From positions 558,001-622,000 of the forward strand of contig NZ_FOSQ01000002.1 of the NCBI RefSeq assembly GCF_900114315.1: a stretch of 64,000 bases of DNA, written 5' to 3'. The DNA is from Falsiroseomonas stagni DSM 19981. GTDB taxonomy: Bacteria; Pseudomonadota; Alphaproteobacteria; Acetobacterales; Acetobacteraceae. Position 1 is the first letter of the stretch. Every line of letters starts with the position of its first letter. The position numbers and the translations under genes were made by a program. This document shows, piece by piece, positions 40,001-51,700 of the stretch. The notes beneath the pieces were generated by a model that ran no database searches, was not told the DNA's origin, and was given only the letters and a program-made list of their open reading frames with translations.

Positions 40001-42750
40001 TCGCCGCCAATGTCCTGCATGCCGCGCCGGATCTGCGTGCGGCCATCCGCCACGCCGTCACCCTGCTCGCCCCCGGCGGCCGGCTGCTGCTGGTGGAGGG
40101 CACCGGCCCGCTGGCGCGGCTCGACCTTACCTTCGGCCTGACGGAAGGCTGGACCCACCGCACCGACCACGACCTCCGCCCCGACCACCCGCTGCTGCCG
40201 GCCGCGCGCTGGTGCGAGCTGCTGCGGGAAGCCAGGCTGGAGAACCCGGTCGTCGTCGCCGAACTGGGCGGGCAGGCGGTCATCACCGCCACCAGCGCTG
40301 CCCGGCCCTGGATCAGCCTGGCGCCGGGCCAGGAACTGCCGCCGGCACCGATCGCCGGCGTGATCGCGCCCGCTTCCCTGTCGGCGGAAGCCCTCGTCGC
40401 CCTGGCCGATGCGCTCGCCGCGCGGCCGGAAGCGCCACGCCTGCTGCTGGCAACCCGCCTGGCGGAAGCGGTCGACAGCGGAGAGGTGCCGGACCAAGCC
40501 GCCGCCGGCCTCGGCGGCTTGCTTCGGACACTGGCCCGCGAATACCCCTCGCTCGCCGCTCGCACCGTCGACCTCGATGGCATCGGGGACGAGGCGGCGC
40601 TGGCGGTCGAATGTGCCCTGGCGGATGGCGAGGATCGGGTCGCCTGGCGTGGCGGCCAGCGCCATTTGGCGCGGCTGTTCCGCCCCCACCCCGCCGCCGC
40701 CACCGGACCGGCCGTGCTGACCGCGGCCCTCGACCTCGTGCCGCGCGATCCGCCGCGCCCCGCGCCCGGGCAGGTGCTGATCCGGGTCCGCGCCGCAGGG
40801 CTCAACTTCAAGGACGCGCTGGCGGCCGCTGGCCATGTGCCCGCCGTGGGCCCGGGCCTCGGCGGCGAGGCGGCAGGGGAGGTCCTGGCCCTGGGCGAGG
40901 GCGTGACGGGGCTGCGGGAGGGCGATGCCGTTCTGGCCGTCGCGCCGGGCGCGCTGGCCACCCACCTGCTGGCCGATGCGCGGCTGGTGCTGCCGCTGCC
41001 GCCCGCCCTGTCCTTCGCCCAGGCCGCCGCGCTGCCCATCGCGGGCGTGACCGCCTGGCACGCGCTGCGCCACCTGGCGCCGCTCCGGCCGGGCATGCGC
41101 GTGCTGATCCACGCCGCCACCGGCGGTGTCGGCAGCATCGCCCTGCGCCTCGCCCGCGCCTCCGGCGCCACCATCGTCGCCACCGCCGGCAGCGAGGCCC
41201 GCCGTGCCCTGCTGCGCGACGACGGCATTGCGGAGGTGCTGGATTCCCGCGCCGCCGAACTCGGCGACATCGCCCCGCTCGACGTGGTCCTCGGCGCCCT
41301 GCCGCCTGCGCTGCGCGATGCGGCGCTGGATCGCCTGCGCCCTGGCGGCACCTATGTCGAGATCGGGCGCCTCGGCATCGCGACCCCGGCCTCGGTCGCG
41401 GCGCGGCGGCCCGACCTCGCCTATCACGTCGTGGCGCTGGACCAGGTGGAGGCCCCGGTCTTCGCCGCGCTGCTGCGGGAATTGCTGGCGGCGGTGGAAG
41501 CCGACCCGTCGCTGCTGCCGCCCGTCACCGCGCTGCCGCTGTCCGCCGCGCCAGGGGCGCTGCAATCGATGCTCCGCGCCGAGCACCGCGGCAAGCTGGT
41601 CGCCATTCCCGGCCTGCCGCACCGCATCCGCGGCGACCGCAGCTACATCGTCACCGGCGCCAGCGGCGGCCTCGGCCCGGCCATCGTCGCCTGGCTCCGC
41701 CATCGCGGCGCCGGCGGCGTGCTGCGCCTGGCACGGCGTGGCGATGCGGCACCTGACCTGGTGCTGGGGGAGGTGACGGATCCCGCCGCCCTCGCCGCCG
41801 CCGATGACCGCGCCGCCACGCTCGGCCTGCCGCCCATCGGCGGCGTCATCCATGCCGCGGGGTTGCTGGAGGATGGTCTGGCGGCGCAACTCCGCCCCGG
41901 CGCCTTCGCCCGTGTCGCCGCGCCGAAATGCGGCGGCCTCTCGGCGATCCTGCGGGCATGGCCGCGGCTCGACCTGCTGGTCGGCTTCTCCTCCGCCGGC
42001 GCGCTGTTCGGCTCCTCCGGCCAGGCCGCCCATACCGCGGCCAGTGCCGCGCTGGATGCCGCGCTGCGCGCCGCCTGGGCGGGGGGCATCGGCGCCGTCG
42101 CCGTGGATTGGGGCGCCTGGCGCGGCATCGGCGCGGCGGCCGCCCGCGGCGTCGATCTCGCCGAAGCCGGCATGGGCGATTTCAGCCCGGCCGAGGCGTT
42201 CGAGGCCCTGGATCTCATCCTCGCCCAGGGCCTGCCCCAGGCCGCCGTGCTGCCGCTGCGGCCGGACGCGCTGCGCAAGGCGGGCGTGCCTCCGCTGCTG
42301 CGGGACCTGCTCGATGCGCCGCCCGCGGCGGAAGCGCCCCGCACCGCCCCCCCGGAACCCGTCCCGGTGGTCGCGCCCGAAGACCGCCGCGCCTGGCTGC
42401 GGGACCGGATCGCCGCGGAATGCGCCAGCCTGCTCTCCATCCCCGGCCCCATCGATCCGCGTCGGCCCTTGCAGGAATACGGGCTCGACAGCCTCGGCTC
42501 GCTCGAACTCCGCAACCGCCTGGGCCGCATCGCCGGCGCGGCGCTGCCGGCGACGCTGCTCTTCAACCACCCCAGCATCGCCGCCATCGCGGACCACCTG
42601 GCCGTGACGCATTTCGGCCTGCCCGCCGAAGCGGCACCCACCAGGGCGGAGGCAGCACCCACGCCGGACGACCTGACCACCGCATCGGAGGAAGACCTGG
42701 ACGCCGCCCTCGCCGGCTTCGCCGCCCTGCTGGGGGAGGAGACGCCATGA
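37012..42750 (+). CDS. PKS-F: module 6, KS-DH-cMT-ER-KR-ACP
   Basis: This 1912-residue AT-less module overlaps NRPS-E by ATGA and lacks an N-terminal coil, as expected downstream of a PCP. Its KS (1-420) has Cys174 (QTACSSS), EGHGTGT and SAIGH and diverges from the other KSs here, as KSs accepting aminoacyl chains often do. Three 8-residue repeats follow. AT flanking linkers remain (LILSARDNAALEAL, PYPFQRRRHW) without an AT. The DH (560-786) has HVVDG....P (His577). The C-methyltransferase core is near 930 (VIEIGGGTG). The ER (1237-1536) has TGGVG. The KR (1543-1757) keeps GASGGLG but has His1674 for Tyr and Ser1678 for Asn, so it is likely dead. ACP Ser1827. An acidic tail follows. DH and ER would have no beta-hydroxy substrate unless a KR acts in trans. 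Confidence 0.93.
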   Translation: MTGIAIIGMAGRFPGAPDIASLWSLLESGREGITRLDRAALLAEGVPAATIDDPRYIPAAAALEGIDRFDAAFWGIAPHEAALMDPQQRILLEVAWHALEDAHCDPRRTDAQIGVFIGSAISTYLLFRLRAQIEGPSRAGQLLAMAGNDKDYAATQLAYRLDLKGPAIAVQTACSSSLVAIHLACQSLLSGECDIAIAGGVSIRVPHQVGYRHEEGGMLSPDGHCRSFAEGAAGTVFGSGCGLVVLRRAEDAGQDRIRALILGTAVNNDGSHKVGFAAPSQDRQAAVIAEAMAVAGVTPADIGHVEGHGTGTPIGDPIEVAALSAAYRGAAPGSVALGSLKSAIGHTETAAGVAGLIKTVLMLERGMVAPTLHAAEPSRRIPWAETPFRLATALRPWTERRIGGVSSFGIGGTNAHAVVAAAPGRDVAAAPGRDVAAAPGRDVAAPPARGAVARQASPRLILSARDNAALEALRAAYATRLAEAGADFAAIATAAARRPRLPITLVADSAAALADAVPSRDPPPEPAPATGVPVDLPPYPFQRRRHWAATPRLGAPIPLPSGETLHIATPEPWLRQHVVDGVPLLPGAWHLAVLAEAGATAVTDLAFTAPLPLDTAQAIQLWRDADGRFRVMAEVAGSWRQIAEARAAPATPSGAPFAVTQAGQEDGATWAAELAQAGLDFGPAFRRIARLGRATGAAVADIDDGAEEVAILDAGLQTLGAAVRDAALGFRPAAIARFARHTALDGCRRILARLTNETAEAKTGDILWLDAAGAVLAEARGVECRRAAAGASGLVFTLGWRAAADPALTAPHEALERLAARFIRDGLAAIPQPVRPALAALLAPHAAAADQAGDPAAGCAALARQFPAQAAEIALVARCGAALPDVLAGRQDPLALLFGDGAPDGAYRESPLARHLNAVAAAVAGGARRVIEIGGGTGATTAALRAALPQADYLFTDIGAGFLDAAARRFGVGTARLDISADPATQGIALAAHDLVVAANVLHAAPDLRAAIRHAVTLLAPGGRLLLVEGTGPLARLDLTFGLTEGWTHRTDHDLRPDHPLLPAARWCELLREARLENPVVVAELGGQAVITATSAARPWISLAPGQELPPAPIAGVIAPASLSAEALVALADALAARPEAPRLLLATRLAEAVDSGEVPDQAAAGLGGLLRTLAREYPSLAARTVDLDGIGDEAALAVECALADGEDRVAWRGGQRHLARLFRPHPAAATGPAVLTAALDLVPRDPPRPAPGQVLIRVRAAGLNFKDALAAAGHVPAVGPGLGGEAAGEVLALGEGVTGLREGDAVLAVAPGALATHLLADARLVLPLPPALSFAQAAALPIAGVTAWHALRHLAPLRPGMRVLIHAATGGVGSIALRLARASGATIVATAGSEARRALLRDDGIAEVLDSRAAELGDIAPLDVVLGALPPALRDAALDRLRPGGTYVEIGRLGIATPASVAARRPDLAYHVVALDQVEAPVFAALLRELLAAVEADPSLLPPVTALPLSAAPGALQSMLRAEHRGKLVAIPGLPHRIRGDRSYIVTGASGGLGPAIVAWLRHRGAGGVLRLARRGDAAPDLVLGEVTDPAALAAADDRAATLGLPPIGGVIHAAGLLEDGLAAQLRPGAFARVAAPKCGGLSAILRAWPRLDLLVGFSSAGALFGSSGQAAHTAASAALDAALRAAWAGGIGAVAVDWGAWRGIGAAAARGVDLAEAGMGDFSPAEAFEALDLILAQGLPQAAVLPLRPDALRKAGVPPLLRDLLDAPPAAEAPRTAPPEPVPVVAPEDRRAWLRDRIAAECASLLSIPGPIDPRRPLQEYGLDSLGSLELRNRLGRIAGAALPATLLFNHPSIAAIADHLAVTHFGLPAEAAPTRAEAAPTPDDLTTASEEDLDAALAGFAALLGEETP
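38266..38344 (+). repeat. three tandem 24-bp units in the KS6 C-terminal linker
   Basis: The units 38266-38289, 38290-38313 and 38314-38337 are identical except for one base in the third (GCGAGAT becomes GCGGGAT), followed by seven bases of a fourth. They encode repeats of an eight-residue V-A-A-A-P-G-R-D unit between the KS and the following linker. The copies look recent and in-frame. Confidence 0.95.
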
Positions 42751-45700
42751 GCACCGACCGCCAGGTGAAGGAACAGGCCGTTCGCCTGCTGCAGCGAATG
42801 CAGGAGAGGCTGGACGCGTCGGAGGCCCGGTTCCGCGCGCCCATCGCCATCATCGGCCTGGGCTGCCGCTTCCCGGGCGCGGAGGGCCCCGACGCCTTCT
42901 GGTCCCTGCTGGCGGAGGGCCGGAACGCCGTGCGCCCGGTGCCGCCGGATCGCTGGGCCGCCCCGGCGACGGGTGGTACCGCGCAGGGCGGTTTCCTCGA
43001 TGGCATCGACCTGTTCGACGCCGCCTTCTTCGGCATCGCGCCGCGCGAGGCCGCGGCCATGGACCCGCAGCAGCGCCTCGTTCTGGAAGCCGCCTGGCGC
43101 GCCCTCGAACATTCCGGCATCGCGCCCGACCGGCTGGAGGGGACGCGCACCGGCGTCTATCTCGGCTGCTGCACGGCCGACTACGCCCGCATCGGCGACC
43201 CCGCCGCGATGTCGGAGGAAGGCTACGCCGCCACCGGCGGCGCACCCGGTGTCGCGGCCGGGCGGCTTGCCTATCTGCTCGGCCTGCAAGGCCCGGCGCT
43301 CGTCGTCGATACGGCCTGTTCCTCCTCCCTGGTCGCCACGCATCTGGCCGTGCAGGCGCTGCGGGCGGGCGAGTGTTCGCTGGCGCTTTCCGGCGGCGTG
43401 AACCTCACTCTGTTGCCTTGGGGCGCGGCGACGCTCGACCGGCTGCACATGCTCTCCCCCGACGGCCAGTGCCGCGCCTTCGACGAAGCCGCCAACGGCT
43501 TCGTCCGCGCGGAGGGCTGCGGCGTGCTGGTGCTGAAGCGCCTGGCCGATGCGCTGGCGGATAGTGACCGCGTGCTGGCCGTCATCCGCGGCAGCGCCGT
43601 CAACCAGGATGGCCGCAGCGCCGGGCTGACGGCCCCGAACGGCCCGGCGCAGGAAGCGGTCATCCGCGCGGCCCTCGACAATGCCGGGCTTGCACCCGCC
43701 GATGTCGATGCCATCGAGGCGCATGGCACCGGCACGACGCTGGGCGACCCGATCGAGATGCAGGCGCTGCGCGGCGTCTTCGGGGGGGCGCGGCCCGCGC
43801 CGCTCCGCGTCGGCTCGGTCAAGACGAATATCGGCCATGCGGAGGGCGCGGCGGGCGTCGCCGGGCTGGTCAAGGCGGCGCTGATGCTGCGCCACCAGGC
43901 GGTGGTGCCGAGCCTGCATTTCACGCGCCTCAACCCGCATATCGACCTCGGCGATGCCGCGATCGAGATCCCGGTCGCGACCGTGCCCACGCCGCTGAGG
44001 CGCGTCGGCGTCAGCAGCTTCGGCTTCTCCGGCACCAACGCGCATCTGATCCTGGAAGCCGCGCCGGAAGCGCCGCCACGCGCGTCCACCCCGGCCGAGG
44101 CGCCCCGCCTGCTGCTGAGCGCCCGCACGCCGGACGCGCTGCGCGCCATGGCGGCGGAGACACAGGCGAAACTGCGCGACGGCGCCTTCACCTTCGCCGA
44201 TGCCTGCCACACCGCCGCGGTGGCGCGCCCGCGCCTGCCCTGGTGGATCATCGCCGACAGCGCCGAGGATCTCGCCGCCGCCGAGCCCTCCGACGCCCTC
44301 ATGCCGGACCTGCCCGCACCACCAGGCCGGCGCGTTGACCTGCCCGGCCATCCCTTCGACCGCCAGCGCTTCTGGCTGGATGAGGCCGAGATGCTGCCCG
44401 GCCGCCGCCTGCCCCAGGCCGGCCCCGCCCCGGTGTTCGAGGCGCATCTGATGCCCGGCGCCCGCCTGCTGGCCGACCACCGCGTCCGCGGCACGGCCCT
44501 GCTGCCCGCGGCCGACATGCTGGAACGCCTTCGCACCGCGGCGGAGGCATCGGGCCAGGGCAATGCGCTGGCGGACATCACGCTGGACCGCGCGCTGCCC
44601 GTCGCCGTGCCGCGCCTGGTGCAGGTCGTGGCCGGGGACGAACTCGGCCTCTTCGCCCAGGCCGGCACGGCCTGGGACCGCCACGCAACGGCCCGCGCCA
44701 CCACCGCCGATGCCCTGCCCGACCAGAAGCTGCCAGCCCTCCACGCCACCTGCACGGAGTCCCTGGACCCCAACGCCTTCCATGCCTGGCTTGCCGAGGC
44801 CGGCATCGACTTCGGTCCGCACTACCGCTGCATCGCAGCGCTCTGGCGCGGCCAGGGCCAGGCACTGGCGCAACTATCCGCCGCGCCCTTCCCGGTGCTG
44901 CTGGACGCCGCGCTGCGGACCGCCGGGGCCATCGCCTTCGGCAGCAGCGGCGCGCCCCGCCTGCCCGCCGGCGCCGCCCGCTACGCCCGCGCCGCGCGCG
45001 CACCCGGCGCCGAAAGCTGGGCCCACGCCGTCATCACCGGCGATTCCGGCGGCGTCACCACCGCCGATATCCGCCTGCTGGACGCCGACGGCACCGTGCT
45101 GGCGCTGCTGGAGGGGCTGCGCCTGGCCGCCGCGCCCGACGCCTGGCGCGGCTGGTGCCACGCCATCGCCTGGACCCCCCGCCCCGACCCCCGCGCGCGG
45201 ATCGCCGCCCTGACCGCCGGACTGGAGGACCCCGCCCGCCGCCTGGCGCTGGAAGCCGCCGCCACGCGCCACGCCCGCGCCGCCATCGCCGCCGTGAAGG
45301 CAGAGGAGGTCGTGCCCCGCCACCGCCGCCTTTTCGACCACCTGGCCCGCCTCGCCGCCCGCCCACTGCCGGACGCCATCCCGCTGCCAGGGGCGGCGCC
45401 GGAGGCCGCGCTGCTGGACCGCTGCGGCGCCGCCCTGCCCGATGTGCTGCGCGGCCTGGCCGATCCGGTGAAACTGCTGTTCGAGGGCGACGGCGCCGAG
45501 CAGGTCTATCGCGACAGCCCCGCCTATGCCGCCGCCAACCAGGTCCTGGCTGTGCTGGCGGAGGCCGCCGCCCCGCCCACGGGCCGGCTGCGCGTGCTGG
45601 AGATCGGCGCCGGCACCGGCGCCACCGCCGCCGCCGTCCTCGCGGCGCTCGATCCCGATCGCGTCGAGTACTGGTTCACGGATATCGGCCGGTCCCTGGT

Positions 45701-48700
45701 GGAACGCGCCCGCGGGCGCATCCCGGCCCAGCGCTTCGCGGTGCTGGATATCGAGGATGATCCGCTGGCGCAGGGCCTGCCGGCAGCGGGCTTCGACCTG
45801 GTCATCGCCGCCAATGTCCTGCACGCCACGCGCGACCTGGAAGCCGCGCTCCGCCACGTCGCGCGGGTCCTCGCCCCCGATGGCCGTCTGCTGCTGCTGG
45901 AAACCGATCCAGAAGGCCTGCCCGGGGACCCCACGCCCGGCGGCTGGGTCGACCTCGTCTTCGGCCTGACGGAGGGCTGGTGGCGCTTCGCCGACCCCGC
46001 ACTCCGCCACGACCATCCCCTGCTGTCCCGCCCCGCCTGGCTGGCGCTGCTGGCCCGGCTCGGCCTGGAGGCGACCGCCATCCCGGACCTGCCCGGCAAC
46101 ACCCTGCTGGTCGCCCGTCCGGCGGCGGAGGCCGTCACCCTCGCCGACCCCGGCGGCCCCGCCGCGGATCGCTGCGCGACCCTGCTCGCCCGCCTCCAGG
46201 CGCTCGGCCCCGAACAGCGGCGCATCACGCTGCGGACGCGCGGCGCGCTGGGGGCCGATCCGGCGGGCGCCGCCCTGTGGGGCATGATGCGCACGCTGCG
46301 GCAGGAACGGCCGGAACTCGATATCCGCCTCCTGGACGGGGATGGCGATCCGCCGCCCGCCCTGCTGCTGGCCGAGCCGGAACTGGTCCTGCGGGACGGC
46401 GCCCTCCTCGTCCCGCGCCTTGGCCGGGCCGCGGATGGGCCGCCCGCCATCATCGATCCGGACGGCGCCATCCTCGTCACCGGCGCCTTTGGCGGCCTCG
46501 GCCGCTTCGCGTCCGAATGGCTGGTCCGGCGCGGCGCGCGCCGGCTGGTGCTGGCAGGGCGCCGCATTCCCGAAGACCTGGCGTGGATGCAGGCGCTGCG
46601 CGATGCCGGCGCCACGGTCACGCTGGAAGCCTGTGACCTGGCGGATGCCGGGGCCCGGGCGGCGCTGATCGCCCGCCTGCCAGCGCTGCGCGGCATCGTC
46701 CATGCCGCCGGGACGCTGGCCGATGCCACGCTCGCCCAGGCCAGCGCGGCCGATTTCGCCACCACGCTAGCGCCGAAATTCGACGCGGCGCGGGACCTGG
46801 ACGCCGCCTTCCCGGACCTCGATGTCTTCCTGCTCTTCTCCTCCGCCGTCGCGCTGTTCGGCCAGGCCGGGCAGGCCGCGCATGTCGCGGCAAGCTGCGC
46901 GATCGACGCCCTGGCGGCGACGCGGCGGGCGCGCGGTGGCCGCGCCACCAGCCTCGGCTTCGGCCTCTGGCGCGATATCGGCTCCCAGGCCGGCAACGCG
47001 GCGCTGATCGACCGCCTCGCCGCGCAGGGCCTCGGCACCATCCCCTCCGAGGCCGGGGAGGCGCTGCTCGACTGGGCCCTCTCCACGCCCGAAGCCGCCA
47101 GCGCGATCCTGCCCATCGACCGCCCCCGCTTCCTCGCGAGTTTCGAGGGGATGCGCCCGCCATCCTCCCTGCGCGGCTGGCAGGCGCCGAAGCCCGCCGC
47201 CCCGGCCCGGGCCGCCATGGCCGAAGCGCCCCCTGCCGCCGCCCTCGCGGACCTCATCGCCGGGGAAGCGGCCGCCGTGCTCGGCCTCTCGCCCGGCCAG
47301 GCGCTGGACCGTCGCGCCAACCTCTTCGAACTCGGCCTCGACAGCCTGATGGCGGTGGAACTCCGCAACCGCCTGCAATCGCGCCTCGGCCGGGGCGCCC
47401 TGAGCGCCACGCTGCTCTTCGACCACAGCAGCGTCGCCGCCCTCGCCGCCCATCTCGGCGATGCGCCGGCCGCAGCCCGCGCGACCACGCGCGCCACCGC
47501 CAGCGACGACCCCATCGCCATCATCGGCATGGGCTGTCGCTTCCCCGCGGGCGGCGAGGATCCGGACGCCTTCTGGCAGGCGCTGGCGGAAGGCCGGGAT
47601 GGCATCATCCCGCGCCCGGAAGGCCGCAGCCTCGGCCCGCAGGACATCGATGGCCCGCAAGCCGGCTACCTGCCCGATGTCGCGGGCTTCGATCCGCTGG
47701 CCTTCGGCATCGCGCCGCGCGAAGCCCCCTTCATGGACCCGCAGCACCGGCTGCTGCTGGAAGTGGCCTGGGAAGCGCTGGAGGATGCGCTGCTGCCGCC
47801 CGACACGCTGGCGGGCAGCAACACCGGCGTCTTCATGGGCCTGTGCAACTACGACTACGCCCAATTGGCCGCCCATGCGGAAGGGGGCGAGGCCTTTGCC
47901 GGCACGGGCGGCGCGCCGAGCATCGCCGCGGGCCGCATCGCCTATCTCCTCGGACTCAATGGCCCGGCGCTGGTGCTGGATACCGCCTGCTCCTCCTCCC
48001 TCGTCGCGCTGCACCTGGCGGTGCAGGCGATCCGGCGCGGCGAATGCGGCATGGCGCTGGCAGGCGGCGTGAATCTGGCGCTGGGCAGCGGCACGACCAG
48101 CGCCTTGCAGGGCCTGTCGATGCTGGCCCCCGATGCGCGCTGCAAGGCCTTCGATGCCCGCGCCGATGGCTTCGTCCGTGCCGATGGCTGCGGCGTGGTG
48201 GTGCTGAAGCGCCTGTCGGAGGCCACGGCCGCCGGGGACCGCATCCTCGCCATCATCCGCGGCACGGCCGTGAACCAGGATGGCCGCAGCAGCGGCCTCA
48301 CCGCCCCATCCGGCGCCGCGCAGGAAGCGGTGATCCGCGCGGCACTGGCCGATGCCGGCCTGCCGCCCGATGCCATCGACGCGATCGAGGCGCATGGCAC
48401 CGGCACCGCGCTGGGCGACCCGATTGAGATGCATGCGCTGCGGAACGTCTTCGGCCCCAGCCGCGACCGCCCGCTGATGGTCGGATCAGTCAAGACCAAT
48501 ATCGGCCATGCCGAGGCGGCAGCGGGTATCGCGGGCCTCATCAAGGCCGTGCAGATGCTGCGCCATGGCCAGGTGCCGCCCAGCCTGCATTTCGGGGCGC
48601 TGAACCCGCATATCGACCTCGGTGGCGCCGATCTCCGCGTGCCCACTTCCCTGGCGCCGGCGGCGCTGCGCCATGTCGGCGTCAGCTCCTTCGGCTTCTC

Positions 48701-51700
48701 CGGCACCAATGCCCATGCGGTGCTGGAAGCGCCCCCAGCGCCCGCGCCCGCGCCGCCTCCCCCGGCCAGGCCCCTGCTGCTGCTCACGGCCCGCAGCGAG
48801 GCCGGGCTGCGCCGCCTGGTCGCCGCCTGCCAGGCCCGGCTGGCGGCAGGCGCCGATTTCGCCGCCCTCTGCGCCAGCGCCGCCCATGGCCGCGCGCGCC
48901 ACCCCTGGTGGGTGCTGGTCGAGATGCCGGAGGCCCTGGCCACCGTCACGCCGAGCAACGCGCCCCTGCCCGACCTGCCCCCGCAATCCGGCGCCCGCAT
49001 CGCCCTGCCGCTGACGCCCTGGGACCGCCAGCGCCACTGGGCCACCCCCGCCCGCGCCGCCCTGCCCGCCAGCGTCCACCCCCTGCTCGGCCGCCGCCTG
49101 CGCTCCCAGCGCGGTGAACGGCTCTTCGAGACCGAACTCACCTCCACGCGCCCCGCCTGGCTGGCGGACCACGCCCTGGCCGGCCGCGTCGTCCTGCCCG
49201 CCGCCGCGATGGTGGAGATGCTGCTCTCCGCCCTGCCGCCCGATGCCCCCGCGGTGCTGGAGGATGTGACCTTCGACCGCCTCCTCGCCCCCGCCGAGAC
49301 ACCAGTGGTGCAGACGATGCATGACGGCGGCGCCCTCACCCTCGCCGCCGCCGCCGAGGATCCTGACGCGCCCTTCATCCCCATCGCGACGGCCCGTGCC
49401 GGCACCCTGGCCCCCGGACCGGCACCGTCCCTGGCGGAAGCCCGCGCCCGTTGCCCGCGCGGCATGGATGTCGGCGCGCTCTACGCCCGCTTCGCCGAAG
49501 CCGGCCTGGCCTACGGCCCTGCCTTCCAGGGCCTCCGCGCCCTCTGGGCCGGGGATGGGGAGGCCGTCGCCGAACTCGGGGACAGCCAGCCCGGCTACCG
49601 CCTCGATCCGCGGGTGCTGGATGCCGCCTGGCAGGCCCTGGCCGCGACACTGCCGGAAGGCAGCCGGGACGCGCTGGTGCCGAAGGGCCTTGCGCGCTTC
49701 ACCCTGTTGGGCGGCACGCCCCGCTTCGCCGTCCTCCGCCTCCCCGCGCCCGACCGTGCGGAGGTCGCGCTGCTGGACGCCAGCGGCGCCCCCGTCGCGC
49801 TGTGCGAGGGGCTGGCCCTCGCCGTCTCCCGCCAGGGCGCCGTGGTGCAGGAAATCGCCTGGCGGGCCCTGCCGGACGGCACGGAAACCCCCGCCTGGAT
49901 CGACCTGCGGGCGGAGGCCGATGCCGTCGCCGCGACCTGGCGCGTGCTGGAAGCCGCCCGCGCCGCACCCGCCCGCCTCGCGGTGCTGGCCACGCTGGAT
50001 GCCAGCCCGGCCCAGGCGGCGCTGGCCGGGTTGATGCCGACGCTGGCGCTGGAACACCCCGAACTCCGCCCCGTGCTGCTGGACCTGCCCGCCGGCGCCG
50101 TGCCGCCCCCGATCCCGGCCGAAGGCCCGGCCGTGCTGACCCTGCGCGATGGCGCCCTGCTGGCGCGGGAATTGGCGTCCCGCCCCACCCCACCCCCGCC
50201 ACCCGCGCCCTTCGTGCTGGCCCGCGGCGCCGATGCGTCGCTGGAGGCGCTGCGCTGGGACCGCATGGCGGCGCCGTCGGCCACCCCCGGCCAGGTGGTG
50301 ATCGAGGTCGCCGCCACCGGCATCAATTTCCGCGACGTGATGAACCTGCTCGGCGTGTATCCCGGCGATGGCGGGGCCCCGGGTGTCGAATGCGCGGGCC
50401 GCGTTGTCGCGGTCGGCGATGGTGTCGGCGGCTTCGCGCCCGGCGATGCCGTGCTGGCCATCGCGCCCGGCTGCTTCGCCAGCCATGTCAGCGCCGATGC
50501 GCGCCTCCTCCGCCCGCTGCCGGACGGCATGGGCTTCGCGGAGGCCGCCGCCCAGCCTGTCGCCTGGCTCACCGCGCGCCTCGCTCTGCTCGAAGTCGCG
50601 CGCCTCACCCGCGGCCAGCGGGTGCTGGTCCATGCCGCGACGGGCGGCGTCGGCCTCGCGGCAATCGCCGTCGCGCGGGCCGCCGGCGCCGTGGTGGTCG
50701 CCACCGCCGGCAGCGCGGAAAAGCGCGCCCGCCTCGCCGCCCTCGGCATCACGGAGGTGCATGACAGCCGCGCCCTCGGCTTCGCCGCCGCCGCGCCGGT
50801 CGATGTCGTGCTGAACAGCCTGACCGGCCCCGCCATCCCCGCGGGCCTCGGCCTGCTGAAGCCCGGCGGCGTCTTCCTTGAGATCGGCAAGGCGGAGATC
50901 TGGGACACCGACCGTGTCGACGCGATCCGCCCCGACATCCGCTACCGCCCCGTGGCGCTCGACAGCCTGATCCTTTCCAACCCCGCCCGTGTCGGCGACA
51001 TGCTGGCCAGCCTCTGCGACGATTTGTCGCAGGGCCTGGCGCCCCTGCCCGTGGAACGCTGGCCCTTCGCGGAGGTGACGCCCGCCCTCCGCCGCATCCA
51101 GGCCGCGCGCCATATCGGCAAGCTCGTGCTGGCGCGCAGCCTGTTCCGCGCCGATGCGACCTACCTCCTCACCGGCGGCACCGGCGCGCTGGGCCGGCAC
51201 CTGGCCCGCTGGCTGGTGGCGAACGGCGCCCGCCACCTGGTGCTGCTGGCCCGCAATCCCGCCGACGTCGCGATCGAGGGTGCCACCATCCGCAGCATCG
51301 CCGCCGACATCGCCGATCCCGCCGCGCTGCGCCGCGCACTCTCCGGCCTGCGGCACCCGCTGCGCGGCATCTTCCACCTGGCCGGCGCGCTGCATGACGG
51401 GACGGCGGCGCGGCTGGACCGCGAACGCCTGGCCGCCGCCTTCCCGGCCAAGCTGGCGGGGGCGGAGGCGCTGGACCGCATCGCCGCCGCCCATCCCGTC
51501 GAGCATTTCGTGATGTTCGGATCGCTCGCCGCCCTGCATGGCTCCGCCGGCCAGGCCAACTACGCCGCCGCCAATGCCGCCCTCGCCGCCATCGCGCAGC
51601 GCCGCCGCGCCCGGGGCGAACCGGCGCTGCTGGTGCATTGGGGGGCCTGGCAGGGGGACGGCATGGCACAAGGCCGTGCGGGCCTGTCGCCCGACACCGC

